64,000 bases of DNA from JAGVSR01 sp964458265 (GTDB taxonomy: Bacteria; Pseudomonadota; Alphaproteobacteria; Rhizobiales; Hyphomicrobiaceae). Below, in pieces: positions 1 through 8,531 of the stretch. Position 1 is the first letter of the stretch, and each line of letters opens with the position of its first letter. Under the pieces are notes generated by a model. That model did not search any database and was not told the DNA's origin. It saw nothing but the letters and a program-made list of their open reading frames with translations. Made by a program: the position numbers and the translations under genes. The DNA lies in contig CAYWIF010000013.1 in NCBI GenBank assembly GCA_964458265.1, positions 17,995 through 81,994 of the forward strand, written 5' to 3'.

Positions 1-6
1 CGCGGC

Positions 7-705
7 ATGACCGAGAAACTTGTCCTCGCCGTCCCCTCCAAAGGCCGCCTCATGGACCAGACGATCGATCTGTTCGGCAAGGCCGGAATGACGTTGCGCA
101 AGACCGGCAACGAACGCGGCTATCGCGGCGAAATTGCCGGCATCGATGCGGTCGAAGTATCCTTCATCTCCGCGTCCGAAATCGCCTGGTATCTGAAAAC
201 CGGCCGCGCTCACATGGGCGTGACCGGCGAAGACCTCGTCCGCGAGCAGATTTCCGACGCCGCTGAGCGCGTGTCGTTTTTGAAAGCGCTGGGCTTCGGC
301 CATGCCGATGTCGTCGTCGCTGTCCCCAATTACTGGATCGACGTGCGCACCATGGCCGACCTCGATGAGATCGCGGCCATGTTCCGCCGCGAGCATGGCC
401 GCTGGTTCCGCGTTGCGACGAAGTACATCAACACCACGCGCCGCTTCTTCGCAGAAAAGGGCGTCATCGATTACCGCATCATCGAGAGCCTCGGGGCCAC
501 CGAAGGCGCGCCGGCTGCGGGCACCGCCGACCTCATCGTCGACATCACATCGACGGGCGCGACGCTGTCTGCCAACGGCCTGCGCGTCCTCGACGATGGC
601 GTGATTGTGAAATCGCAAGCCAATCTCATAGCTTCCAAAGCGGCGAATTGGTCGCCCGCTGCGCGTCAGGCCGAAAACGAGATCATGCAAGCGCTCGGCA
701 TATGA
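7..705 (+). CDS. hisG: ATP phosphoribosyltransferase, short form
   Basis: HisG condenses ATP with PRPP, the first step of histidine synthesis in the cytoplasm. The 232-residue protein has the HisG N-terminus (LAVPSKGRL), the internal VTGEDLV segment and the PRPP-loop-like stretch ADLIVDITSTGATL near residues 176-189. The length is that of the short form, which lacks the C-terminal regulatory domain and normally needs HisZ as partner. The ATG overlaps a TGA at 8-10 that closes a frame entering from the left edge. That frame is probably hisZ, inferred only from gene order in related bacteria. Confidence 0.95.
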   Translation: MTEKLVLAVPSKGRLMDQTIDLFGKAGMTLRKTGNERGYRGEIAGIDAVEVSFISASEIAWYLKTGRAHMGVTGEDLVREQISDAAERVSFLKALGFGHADVVVAVPNYWIDVRTMADLDEIAAMFRREHGRWFRVATKYINTTRRFFAEKGVIDYRIIESLGATEGAPAAGTADLIVDITSTGATLSANGLRVLDDGVIVKSQANLIASKAANWSPAARQAENEIMQALGI

Positions 706-712
706 ACGCAGT

Positions 713-742
713 GGGTCAGCCCCCTGCTTAGGGGTCTGACCC
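713..742. terminator. hairpin between convergent hisG and puuB
   Basis: Positions 713-725 pair with 730-742 (12 of 13 base pairs, loop GCTT). It lies between the two convergent stop codons. No T-run follows on either strand, so it is a terminator-like or 3'-end-protecting hairpin rather than a textbook intrinsic terminator. Confidence 0.5.
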
Positions 743-759
743 CAGACCTGTAGCGAATT

Positions 760-2034
760 CTAAAGCCGGTCCTTCAGGCGATAGTAAAGCATCCCAAGCG
801 CCAGAATCTGGTTGCCGGCCCAGCGGCCGACGGGCAACTGCCAGTGCCGGATCTTGTCGAAGAGATCGAACCGCTCGGTCGTTCCGCAGATCGCGTCGGC
901 CACGATCTCGCCCGCGATGTGCGTGGTGTTGACGCCGTGCCCACAATAGCCCTGCATGTAGTAGAGGTTCGGCTCCAGGCGCCCGATCGCCGGAACGCGA
1001 TTGAGCACGATGCCGATGCGGCCCGCCCACGTGAAATCGACTTTCTTGCCGGTGAGCTGGGGCAGGATTTCGTCCAGCCGGGACTTCATCGTGGCGGTGA
1101 TGTCGCGCGGATCGCGGTTGGAATAATTGCACCGTCCGCCGAAGAGCATGCGCCGGTCGCCGGACATGCGGAAATAATCAAGCACGAGGTTGCTGTCGCA
1201 GACCGCAAGGTCGCGCGGATTGATCGACCGGGCGAGGTTGTCGCTGAGCGGTTCCGTCGCGATGATGTAGCTGCCGGTTGGAAATTGCAGGCCCCATAGC
1301 CGCCCACGCTCGAACTGATGTGACGTGTCCCCGCCGAGCACGATAGAATCGGCTTCGACCCGCCCCCGCGCCGTGCGTGCAAACGGCTTTGCGCCGCCTT
1401 TCATCTCCAGGACCTTGGAGTCTTCGAAAATCTGGACCCCCAGCGACGCCGCCGCGCGCGCCTCGCCCATGCACAGGTTCAGCGGATGCAAATGCCCGCT
1501 TTTTCTGTCGACGATGCCACCGTGATAGATCTCGCTATCGAGCACGCTGCGAAAATCGCCCGGCTCGATGAGTTCGTGGTGCTCGCCTTCACCGTCCTTG
1601 ACCCGCGCCTCGTAATACGCCCGGATCGCATCCATATGCTTCGGGCGGGCGGCGGCCTCCATCCAGCCGTCCTTCCAGTCGCAGTCGATGCGGTACTTGC
1701 CGATCCGCTCCTTAATGATCTCATGTCCGCGGTACCGGATATCGCGCACGAGTTTTGCACCCGCCGCACCGAGTTGCCGCTCGATTTCCGCCTCGCCCGA
1801 AATCCCGGCGATGCACTGTCCGCCGTTCCGTCCCGAAGCCCCCCACCCGACGCGGTTGGCCTCCAGCACGGCGACACGCCGGCCCTTCTCCGCCAACGAC
1901 AACGCCGTCGCGATCCCGGAGAATCCCCCACCAACAACGCACACGTCCGCCTTTACCGTCCCCTCGAGGGCCGGATATCGGGTCGTGTCATTCACAGTCG
2001 CTGCGTAATAGGAGGACGTGTGCGGCTCGGCCAT
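760..2034 (-). CDS. puuB: gamma-glutamylputrescine oxidase-like FAD oxidoreductase
   Basis: A DAO-family flavoprotein of 424 residues. A dinucleotide-binding motif (VVGGGFSG) sits near residues 33-40, followed by the flavin motif VGWGASGRNGGQ, and the C-terminus has GYCGHGVN typical of PuuB/OrdL. The predicted reaction oxidises gamma-glutamylputrescine to gamma-glutamyl-aminobutyraldehyde with H2O2 release. The partner puuA, the transporter potFGHI and speB lie in the same cluster. I chose the ATG at 2034; a TTG at 2043 would add three residues. A perfect palindromic operator lies about 30 bases upstream. Related amine oxidases of the family are the main alternative. Confidence 0.85.
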   Translation of the reverse strand: MAEPHTSSYYAATVNDTTRYPALEGTVKADVCVVGGGFSGIATALSLAEKGRRVAVLEANRVGWGASGRNGGQCIAGISGEAEIERQLGAAGAKLVRDIRYRGHEIIKERIGKYRIDCDWKDGWMEAAARPKHMDAIRAYYEARVKDGEGEHHELIEPGDFRSVLDSEIYHGGIVDRKSGHLHPLNLCMGEARAAASLGVQIFEDSKVLEMKGGAKPFARTARGRVEADSIVLGGDTSHQFERGRLWGLQFPTGSYIIATEPLSDNLARSINPRDLAVCDSNLVLDYFRMSGDRRMLFGGRCNYSNRDPRDITATMKSRLDEILPQLTGKKVDFTWAGRIGIVLNRVPAIGRLEPNLYYMQGYCGHGVNTTHIAGEIVADAICGTTERFDLFDKIRHWQLPVGRWAGNQILALGMLYYRLKDRL

Positions 2035-2063
2035 GAAACTCAAATCCGAAGATCGACCCCCAA

Positions 2064-2077
2064 TTTGTGATCACAAA
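2064..2077. promoter_or_regulatory. palindromic operator, copy 1 (puuB)
   Basis: TTTGTGATCACAAA is a perfect 14-bp inverted repeat 30 bases upstream of the puuB ATG. The same core recurs at 2151, 7550 and 8432, always in a gap next to a polyamine gene. The GntR/FCD protein at 7652-8374 is the likely ligand (inference). Confidence 0.75.
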
Positions 2078-2150
2078 GTAGAAGGCTGTCAACTCAGCAC
2101 TTTCAATGATTTATGGGCTGACTTGACCGATCGCATCCTACGTGGTCTGA

Positions 2151-2164
2151 TGTGTGATCACAAA
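2151..2164. promoter_or_regulatory. palindromic operator, copy 2 (speB)
   Basis: TGTGTGATCACAAA matches the copy-1 palindrome except at one outer base. It lies about 73 bases upstream of the speB ATG and 87 bases (centre to centre) from copy 1, so the puuB-speB divergent gap carries two sites. Confidence 0.7.
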
Positions 2165-2236
2165 TTGGCAGGACAGCCCGGCGCCAAGGAAGGTCGCGCT
2201 GAGAGGCCCGTCACCGATTGAAAACCGGAGGCGGAC

Positions 2237-3238
2237 ATGACTGACCAGCACCCCACGCGGACTCTATCTAATTTTGCGCGCACGGCACCCATGGCCAGCG
2301 GCGATCAGGCGTTTCTCAATCACGATCCACGCGCGCGTTGGCCGGAAATGACCTATGGCGGCGCGCTGAGTTTCTTGCGGCGGCCCTACGCGCGCGACCT
2401 CACCAAAGCGAAAGCCGTTGTGTGCGGCGTGCCCTACGATGGCGCGACGAGCAATCGCCCAGGCGCCCGGCTCGGTCCCCGCGCGATCCGCGCCGCGTCG
2501 GTCGAACTCGGTTCCGGCGACAGCTTTCCCTACGGCGGCAATCCCTTCGAAGTCTTGCCCACCATCGATTGGGGTGACCTCAGCATCGAACCCCAACTGT
2601 CCCACCTCGTCGCGCATGACATCGAGTGCGCCGCCGGCGAGATCATTGCCGGCGGCGCCAAACTGCTCGCGCTGGGCGGCGATCACTACATCAGCCTGCC
2701 GCTGCTCGCGGCGCACGCCAAACGGCATGGTCCATTGGCGCTCGTCCAGTTCGACGCGCACTCTGACACGTGGCCCGACGATGGCCATCGCAGCGATCAC
2801 GGCACAATGTTCCTGCGTGCCGCCAAATCCGGCATCATCGATCCGGCTCGATCCATCCACGTCGGCATCCGGTCACATAACCCCGATACGCATAGCATCG
2901 AGGTTTTGACGGCACCCGCGGTGCATCGCCGGGGCGTCGATGCCACCATTGATGCCATCCGCGCCCGGGTTGGCGACGCCAAGGCGTATCTGACGTTCGA
3001 CATCGACGTTCTCGACCCGGCCTTTGCACCCGGCACCGGCACACCTGTCGCCGGTGGCCTCGCATCCTGGCAGGCGCTTGAAATTTTGCGCGGCTTGTCC
3101 GGTCTCGATATTGTCGGCGCCGACGTCGTGGAAGTATCCCCGCCCTACGACCACGCGGAAATCACCGCGCTCGCTGCTGCCACCGTCGCCCACGACATCC
3201 TGTGCCTCTGGGCGGAACAAGAGCGCGCCGCCGCTTGA
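2237..3238 (+). CDS. speB: agmatinase / ureohydrolase family
   Basis: Hydrolyses agmatine to putrescine and urea (or a related guanidino substrate) with two Mn ions. The 333 residues carry all three family motifs: GGDH near 147-150, DAHSD near 173-177 and DIDVLDP near 255-261, so every metal ligand is present. A GGAGG ribosome site precedes the ATG. The position inside the putrescine uptake and catabolism cluster, behind an operator shared with those genes, supports a role in feeding putrescine from agmatine. Guanidinobutyrase or guanidinopropionase activity cannot be excluded by sequence. Confidence 0.88.
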   Translation: MTDQHPTRTLSNFARTAPMASGDQAFLNHDPRARWPEMTYGGALSFLRRPYARDLTKAKAVVCGVPYDGATSNRPGARLGPRAIRAASVELGSGDSFPYGGNPFEVLPTIDWGDLSIEPQLSHLVAHDIECAAGEIIAGGAKLLALGGDHYISLPLLAAHAKRHGPLALVQFDAHSDTWPDDGHRSDHGTMFLRAAKSGIIDPARSIHVGIRSHNPDTHSIEVLTAPAVHRRGVDATIDAIRARVGDAKAYLTFDIDVLDPAFAPGTGTPVAGGLASWQALEILRGLSGLDIVGADVVEVSPPYDHAEITALAAATVAHDILCLWAEQERAAA

Positions 3239-3274
3239 GCGGCGCGCCATCGAATAGTTTTCAGATACGGCCCC

Positions 3275-4099
3275 CTACTTCGCGCCGGCATCCACCGCGC
3301 GCCGCTCTTTCTCGGCGCGTGATGACTGCAGCTTCGTCATATACGACGCGATGAGCACGCCCACCGTCACGAACGCGATCATGATGGTCGAAATGGCGTT
3401 GATTTCGGGCGTTACGCCCAAACGAACCTGCGAGTAGATCTTCATAGGCAGGGTCGTTGCGGCCGGGCCCGTCGTGAAGCTCGCGATCACGAGATCATCG
3501 AGTGACAGTGTGAAGGCCAGCAGCCACGCGGAGATGACCGACGGCGCGATGATCGGCAGCGTGACTTGAAAGAACGTCGCGACCGGCGACGCGCCGAGGT
3601 CCATGGCGGCCTCTTCAACCCGCTCGTCGAAATCCGACAGGCGCGCCTGCACCACGACCGCAGCAAAGCACATTGTGAAGGTCGCGTGCGCCAGCACGAT
3701 CGTCCAGAATCCGCGGTCGAAGTTGATAGCCACGAACAATAGGAGTAGCGAAAGACCGGTGATGACTTCCGGCATGACCAGAGGCGCGAAGATCATCCCC
3801 GAAAACAACGTCCTCCCCCGGAATCGCCCCATCCGCACGAGAACAAGCGCCGCCAGCGTGCCAAGGACCGTCGCGATGGTGGCGGAAAGCAGAGCCACGC
3901 GCAGCGTCGTCCAGGCTGCGTCCATCAACTGCTCGTTCTCAAGCAGCCCTGCGTACCACTTGGTCGAAAACCCGCCCCACACCGTCACGAGCTTGCTCTC
4001 GTTGAAGGAGTAGATCACGAGCAGCAGGATCGGGATGTAGAGGAACGCAAACCCAACCACGATCGCCGTGACGTTGAACCATGAAAAGCGGTTGTTCAT
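3275..4099 (-). CDS. potI: putrescine ABC transporter permease PotI
   Basis: Inner-membrane permease with the binding-protein-dependent transport fold. There are about six hydrophobic segments, and the EAA loop that contacts the ATPase reads EEAAMDLGASPVATFFQVTLP. The ATG at 4099 overlaps the potH stop (ATGA), so the two permeases are translationally coupled. A longer reading from 4132 would start inside potH and is not needed. It is the last gene of the order potF-potG-potH-potI. The 274-residue length fits PotI. Substrate assignment rests on similarity plus the surrounding putrescine genes. Confidence 0.9.
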   Translation of the reverse strand: MNNRFSWFNVTAIVVGFAFLYIPILLLVIYSFNESKLVTVWGGFSTKWYAGLLENEQLMDAAWTTLRVALLSATIATVLGTLAALVLVRMGRFRGRTLFSGMIFAPLVMPEVITGLSLLLLFVAINFDRGFWTIVLAHATFTMCFAAVVVQARLSDFDERVEEAAMDLGASPVATFFQVTLPIIAPSVISAWLLAFTLSLDDLVIASFTTGPAATTLPMKIYSQVRLGVTPEINAISTIMIAFVTVGVLIASYMTKLQSSRAEKERRAVDAGAK

Positions 4100-4986
4100 C
4101 GCCCGGCCTCCCGCGTACGCTGTTGAGCCCACTGGAAGGCGACGATTGGCACGATCAACACAAGCAGGAGAAGCACCGCCACGGCCGAAGCCACCGGCCA
4201 GTCGCGGTTATTGAAGAATTCGCTCCACAGCGTCTTGCCGATCATCAACGTTTCCGATCCGCCGAGCAGGTCGGGAATGACGAACTCGCCCACGGCCGGA
4301 ATGAAAACCAGGAAGCAGCCGGCGACGATTCCTGGAATGGAGAGGGGGAACGTCACCTGCCAGAACGCTTTCCATGGCGGTGACCCCAGATCTTCAGCCG
4401 CTTCCAGCAGCCGCTGGTCGACTTTCTCGAGGCTCGCGTAGAGCGGCAAAACCATGAACGGCAGATAAGAATAGACGATGCCGATGTAGACGGCAGTCGT
4501 TGTATTCATGATCGTCAACGGCTCGCTGATGAGACCGATGTGCATCAGGAAGGTATTGAGCAAGCCTTCGTTCTTGAGAATGCCGATCCAAGCGTAAACG
4601 CGGATAAGGAACGACGTCCAGAACGGCAGGATGACGAACATCATCAGTGTCGGCTGCCATTCTCTCGGCGCCCGCGCCATGCCATAAGCCAGCGGATAGG
4701 CGATGAGCAACGTCAGGAATGTGGCGACCGCGGCGATCTTAAGGCTCGACCAGTAGGCCGATGTGTAAAGCTCGTCCGAAAATATGAAGCTGTATTTCTC
4801 GAAATCCAATTCTCCGAGTTTGGTCTTGAACGCTTCCCAACCCTCCGTCAGGTCGAATACCGGCGCATAGGGCGGGATCGAAATTTCCGATTCCGACAAC
4901 GAGATCTTGAAGACGATGAAGAACGGGATCAGGAAGAACAGCAGCAGCCACACGTACGGCACTGCGATGACCAGCCACTTGCGCAT
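4096..4986 (-). CDS. potH: putrescine ABC transporter permease PotH
   Basis: First permease of the spermidine/putrescine-type importer, 296 residues. It has a cytoplasmic N-terminus followed at once by a hydrophobic segment (VWLLLFFLIPFFIV), about six membrane spans, and the EAA loop EAAEDLGSPPWKAFWQVTFP. The gap to potG is 53 bases and the end overlaps potI, so the two permeases should be made together. The pair forms the membrane channel energised by the PotG ATPase. PotB-type spermidine permeases are close relatives, and the putrescine context favours PotH. Confidence 0.9.
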   Translation of the reverse strand: MRKWLVIAVPYVWLLLFFLIPFFIVFKISLSESEISIPPYAPVFDLTEGWEAFKTKLGELDFEKYSFIFSDELYTSAYWSSLKIAAVATFLTLLIAYPLAYGMARAPREWQPTLMMFVILPFWTSFLIRVYAWIGILKNEGLLNTFLMHIGLISEPLTIMNTTTAVYIGIVYSYLPFMVLPLYASLEKVDQRLLEAAEDLGSPPWKAFWQVTFPLSIPGIVAGCFLVFIPAVGEFVIPDLLGGSETLMIGKTLWSEFFNNRDWPVASAVAVLLLLVLIVPIVAFQWAQQRTREAGR

Positions 4987-5039
4987 GCGCTACACCATCC
5001 GTTGCTGTACCAGAGCCAAAGTTGCCGGCATGGTGCGCC

Positions 5040-6251
5040 TCACGCTTTGAGCACGACGCCGGCATCGGCCGGCCATTCGAGCCAGACCGTGTCGTCCCAC
5101 GAGATCGTCCGCTCGACGCTGTGCGAGGAATTGGCGCGCAAGGCGGTCACACGGTTCCCTGCCTCCGTGTGCACGTGATAGTGCGAGATCGAGCCCAGGT
5201 AGCCGACATCGTCCACACGGCCCTTCACGACATTGATGGCGCTCTGCGGCTGATCGAGACCGATACGGAATTTCTCCGGCCGCACCGACAGCCACACCTG
5301 CTGACCGACCGACAAGCCTTCGCAGGCGCCCGCCTTGAAGATGCGCCCGTCGCCCGAGGCCGGTGTGATCTCGACCGTGCCGTCGCCCGGCAAGCTGACG
5401 ACCCGGCCTTCCATGATGTTCACGTCGCCGATGAACTGCGCCACATAGCGCGATTGCGGCGCTTCGTAGATTTCGCCCGGCGTCGAGACCTGCTCGAGCT
5501 TGCCGTGGTTCATGACGGCAATGCGCGAGGCGACCGTCATCGCCTCTTCTTGATCGTGTGTCACGATCACGAAAGTGGTGCCTGTCTGCTCCTGAATGCG
5601 CATCAACTCGAATTGCGCCTGATTGCGCAGCTTCTTGTCGAGGGCGCCGAGCGGCTCGTCGAGCAGCATGATACGCGGCTTCTTCGCGATCGCGCGCGCC
5701 AGGGCCACGCGCTGCTGCTGGCCGCCCGACAACTGATGCGGTTTGCGATGCGCGAATTTGCCAAGTTCGACCAGCGTCATCGCCTCGTCGACGCGCTGCT
5801 TGATCTGATCGGCGGGCATGCCTTCCTGGCGCAGGCCGAAGCCGACGTTGCGCTCCACCGTCATGTGCGGAAACAGGGCATAGGACTGAAACATCATGTT
5901 GATGTTCGGCCGCTCGTAGGGAGCAAGATCAGTGATGTCCTGACCTTCCACGATCACACGGCCCTCCGTTGGCTTTTCGAAGCCGGCCAGCATGCGCAAC
6001 AACGTGGTCTTGCCGCAGCCTGACGGACCGAGCAGCGCGAAAAACTCGCGCTCGTAGATATCCAGTGTGATGTTGTCGACGGCAACGAAGTCGCCGAACT
6101 TCTTGGTCACGTTCTCGAAGCGGATGATCGGCTTTTTCGCCGGGTCCTTCCACGGCGCAAATCCGGACTGGGGGGCCGCTGTTCTGAGAAGGCGCCGCTC
6201 GTTGGGCGCGGAGCCTGCAGCGGTACCGTTGATCGCCGGTGATACGGTCAT
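5040..6251 (-). CDS. potG: putrescine ABC transporter ATP-binding protein PotG
   Basis: ATPase of the importer. Walker A GPSGCGKT lies near residues 75-82, the Q-loop at FQSYALFP, the signature LSGGQ near 174-178 and Walker B IMLLDEP near 194-200. A C-terminal TOBE-like region follows from about residue 280. The ATG at 6251 is chosen because AGAGG precedes it; an in-frame ATG at 6305 would add 18 residues. The roughly 45-residue tail before the ABC domain is typical of PotG rather than PotA. It lies between the potF hairpin and potH. Confidence 0.9.
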   Translation of the reverse strand: MTVSPAINGTAAGSAPNERRLLRTAAPQSGFAPWKDPAKKPIIRFENVTKKFGDFVAVDNITLDIYEREFFALLGPSGCGKTTLLRMLAGFEKPTEGRVIVEGQDITDLAPYERPNINMMFQSYALFPHMTVERNVGFGLRQEGMPADQIKQRVDEAMTLVELGKFAHRKPHQLSGGQQQRVALARAIAKKPRIMLLDEPLGALDKKLRNQAQFELMRIQEQTGTTFVIVTHDQEEAMTVASRIAVMNHGKLEQVSTPGEIYEAPQSRYVAQFIGDVNIMEGRVVSLPGDGTVEITPASGDGRIFKAGACEGLSVGQQVWLSVRPEKFRIGLDQPQSAINVVKGRVDDVGYLGSISHYHVHTEAGNRVTALRANSSHSVERTISWDDTVWLEWPADAGVVLKA

Positions 6252-6312
6252 GGGATGCCTCTGAAATGCGCGGAGTATCAGATCGTCCGCCCCCGGATAC
6301 GTCACAAGTGAA

Positions 6313-6343
6313 AACCGCGCCGGAGCGATGCTCCAGCGCGGTT
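6313..6343 (-). terminator. intercistronic hairpin between potF and potG
   Basis: Outer stem 6313-6320 with 6336-6343 (8 bp), inner stem 6322-6326 with 6330-6334 (5 bp), one mismatch between them. In the potF direction it is followed by TTTCACTTG, a weak tail. A hairpin after a binding-protein gene usually raises binding-protein output over the membrane parts by partial termination or mRNA protection (inference). Confidence 0.6.
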
Positions 6344-6354
6344 CCCGTTTCTGG

Positions 6355-7464
6355 CTATTTACCGGTCACAACGCCTGTCCACAGGCGCGTCACCGTTCGT
6401 TGTGTCTTGGCGTCGTAGGCCAGCTTGACGAACAGGTTGTTCATCGTCGCCTCGTCCGGATAAATCGCCGGATCGCCCTTCACTTCCTCGGAGATAAATT
6501 CTTTCGAAGGAAGGTTGCCGTTCGCGTAATTGATGTAGTTCGATGCCTTCGCGATGACTTCCGGCTTCAGGAGATAGTTCAGGAATTCATGCGCTTCGGC
6601 GGTGTTCTCGGCATCCTTTGGAATAGCCATCATATCAAACCACATCATCGCACCCTCTTTCGGGATGGAGTACTTGATGACGTGGCCGTTCTTGGCTTCG
6701 TCCGCGCGGTCGCGAGCCTGCAGGATATCGCCCGACCAGCCGATTGCAATGCAGATGTCTCCGTCCGCCAGCGCGTTGATGTATTCCGACGAATGGAACT
6801 TGCGCACGTTGGGCCGCACCGCCTTTAGAAGGTCCGCGCCCTTCTTCAACTCGGCTTCATCTTTCGTATTGGGATCGATGCCGAGATAGCGCAGCGCCGA
6901 GGAAAGGATATCGTCGGGGCTGTCGAGCATGAAGATGCCGCAGTCCTTGAACTTGGCGGCCAACTCGGGCTTGAACACCAGATCCCAGGAGTTGATCGGC
7001 GCGTCGCCCATCCGCTCTTTGATCTTGCCTTCGTTGTAACCGATGCCCGTGGTGCCCCACATGTACGTGATCGCGTGCTCGCCACCTGGATCGTACACTT
7101 CGACGCGCTTGGACACTTCCGGCCACAGATTGCCGATATTCGTCAACTTCGCTTTGTCGAGCTTTTGAAACACACCGGCCTTGATCTGCCGTGACAGGAA
7201 CGCCCCCGTCGGCACCACGATGTCATAGCCCGTTTTGCCGGCCAGCAGTTTGGTTTCGAGAACCTCGTTGCTGTCGAACACGTCGTACGTGACCTTAATG
7301 CCGGTTTCCTTGGTGAAGTCTGCAAGGATCGACTCGTCGATGTAGTCGGACCAGTTGTAGACCTTGACTTCGCGGTCTTCCGCGAAGGCCATCGAGGCAA
7401 CGGCCATGACACTTACGGCCGCCCCCGCGATGAACGCGAAGCGCTTACTTCCGGATTGCAACAT
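6355..7464 (-). CDS. potF: periplasmic putrescine-binding protein PotF
   Basis: Solute-binding protein that delivers putrescine to PotHI. A signal peptide is visible (positively charged start, AGAAVSVMAVASMAFA, cleavage near AFA-EDRE). The mature start EVKVYNWSDYIDESIL is the hallmark of PotF/PotD proteins, and the length of 369 residues is normal. The ATG at 7464 is preferred over 7500 because a strong AAGGAGGAG lies just upstream. The promoter gap is shared with the divergent GntR regulator and contains one copy of the palindromic operator. Confidence 0.92.
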   Translation of the reverse strand: MLQSGSKRFAFIAGAAVSVMAVASMAFAEDREVKVYNWSDYIDESILADFTKETGIKVTYDVFDSNEVLETKLLAGKTGYDIVVPTGAFLSRQIKAGVFQKLDKAKLTNIGNLWPEVSKRVEVYDPGGEHAITYMWGTTGIGYNEGKIKERMGDAPINSWDLVFKPELAAKFKDCGIFMLDSPDDILSSALRYLGIDPNTKDEAELKKGADLLKAVRPNVRKFHSSEYINALADGDICIAIGWSGDILQARDRADEAKNGHVIKYSIPKEGAMMWFDMMAIPKDAENTAEAHEFLNYLLKPEVIAKASNYINYANGNLPSKEFISEEVKGDPAIYPDEATMNNLFVKLAYDAKTQRTVTRLWTGVVTGK

Positions 7465-7549
7465 TACGAACTCCTCCTTGGAGAGCTTTAGCGACGTCAC
7501 GATGCTGGCCCCGCGCAGTCAGTCCGCGCCCCATCCGCAACGTCTGCCC

Positions 7550-7563
7550 ATTGTGATCACAAA
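7550..7563. promoter_or_regulatory. palindromic operator, copy 3 (potF and gntR)
   Basis: ATTGTGATCACAAA, with a perfect 12-bp core TTGTGATCACAA at 7551-7562. It is 86 bases from the potF start and 88 bases from the regulator start, so one site could serve both divergent genes and allow autoregulation. Confidence 0.75.
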
Positions 7564-7651
7564 AATCCGGCGCTACAAGTCTATCGTTGCAGCAATTTGC
7601 CGGACTACCGGGCGGAAACCGGGTTGCGTCAAGTATGGAGTGGTCGGTCGC

Positions 7652-8374
7652 ATGAAGCGTCTGGCGGGTGAGATAGCGGGCGGGAAGCCTGCCTCGAACA
7701 GCGAGGAATCTGGGGAAATCCAAGCTGTTGTCGGCCTGACCACGCATGAGGAAGTCTATCGGCGGCTGCGCGAACAGATCCTGTACGGGGGCATTAAACC
7801 CGGGTCCGCCATCACGCTTCGTGGCCTTGCCGATGAATTGGGGGTGAGCCCCATGCCCGTCCGCGAGGCCGTCCGCCGGCTCATCGCCGAGCGCGCCCTC
7901 CTTCTCCAGGATAACCGCCGCGTCCTGGTCCCGCCGATGACCCGCGACACGTTCGATCAGATTTTGTTTGCCCGCCGCGCCCTGGAACCCGAACTTGCGG
8001 CCCGCGCGCTCTCCAAGCTTACAAAGGCTGATATCGCAGCCATTCACGCCGTCGATCAATCGATCGACCTTGCCATGCGCGCCGGCGATACGGAGGGCTA
8101 CATGCGCGCCAACCACCAGTTTCATTTCGCCATCTATAGGAAATCCGAGGCCTGGACGATCCTGGCCCTTGTGGAAAGCATCTGGCTCCAGTTCGGCCCT
8201 TTCATGCGGATGGCGTACGGACGCATCGGTACCTCCACCATCGAAGACCATCACGAATTCGCGCTCGCCGCGATGATGAACGGCGATGCCGCGGGTCTTC
8301 GATCGGCCATTGATGCCGACATCGGTCAGGGTATGGGCTTCATCGGCGAAGCCATTTTATCCCGCGCCGGCTGA
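7652..8374 (+). CDS. GntR family regulator, FCD subclass
   Basis: A winged-helix domain (about residues 32-95, with LADELGVSPMPVREAVRRL as recognition region) is followed by an all-helical FCD effector domain containing ANHQFHFAIY and DHHEFALAA, which supply likely metal-binding histidines. It is probably the local repressor of the putrescine genes: it lies between potF and puuA, and the same palindrome occurs in every promoter gap of the cluster. E. coli uses the unrelated PuuR for this job. The ATG at 7652 is chosen; a GTG at 7640 is an in-frame alternative. The longer open frame from 7364 runs antisense over potF and is not credible. Confidence 0.88.
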   Translation: MKRLAGEIAGGKPASNSEESGEIQAVVGLTTHEEVYRRLREQILYGGIKPGSAITLRGLADELGVSPMPVREAVRRLIAERALLLQDNRRVLVPPMTRDTFDQILFARRALEPELAARALSKLTKADIAAIHAVDQSIDLAMRAGDTEGYMRANHQFHFAIYRKSEAWTILALVESIWLQFGPFMRMAYGRIGTSTIEDHHEFALAAMMNGDAAGLRSAIDADIGQGMGFIGEAILSRAG

Positions 8375-8431
8375 GGACTTAGCTGTTTTCGGCGCCCGGC
8401 CCCCCGGGCCTCGGCTTGAGTTCGAACGCGA

Positions 8432-8445
8432 TTTGTGATCACATT
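8432..8445. promoter_or_regulatory. palindromic operator, copy 4 (puuA)
   Basis: TTTGTGATCACATT keeps the TGTGATCACA core and differs from the perfect palindrome in one outer base. It lies about 87 bases upstream of the puuA ATG, between the regulator stop and puuA. Confidence 0.7.
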
Positions 8446-8531
8446 TGTGCCGGTTCAGCGCGGTTTTTTGATTTTCCACCTGCCCCCACCCGCCGGCCGG
8501 TTAACACGAAGCAATCTCATCAGGTGCAATC

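Noticed and set aside
2018..2221. 67-residue frame between puuB and speB
   Set aside because: It spans both palindromic operators and has no ribosome site or family. It is a promoter region.
7364..7651. N-terminal extension of the GntR regulator
   Set aside because: It runs antisense over the potF signal-peptide region and has no GntR similarity. The wHTH begins well after the ATG at 7652.
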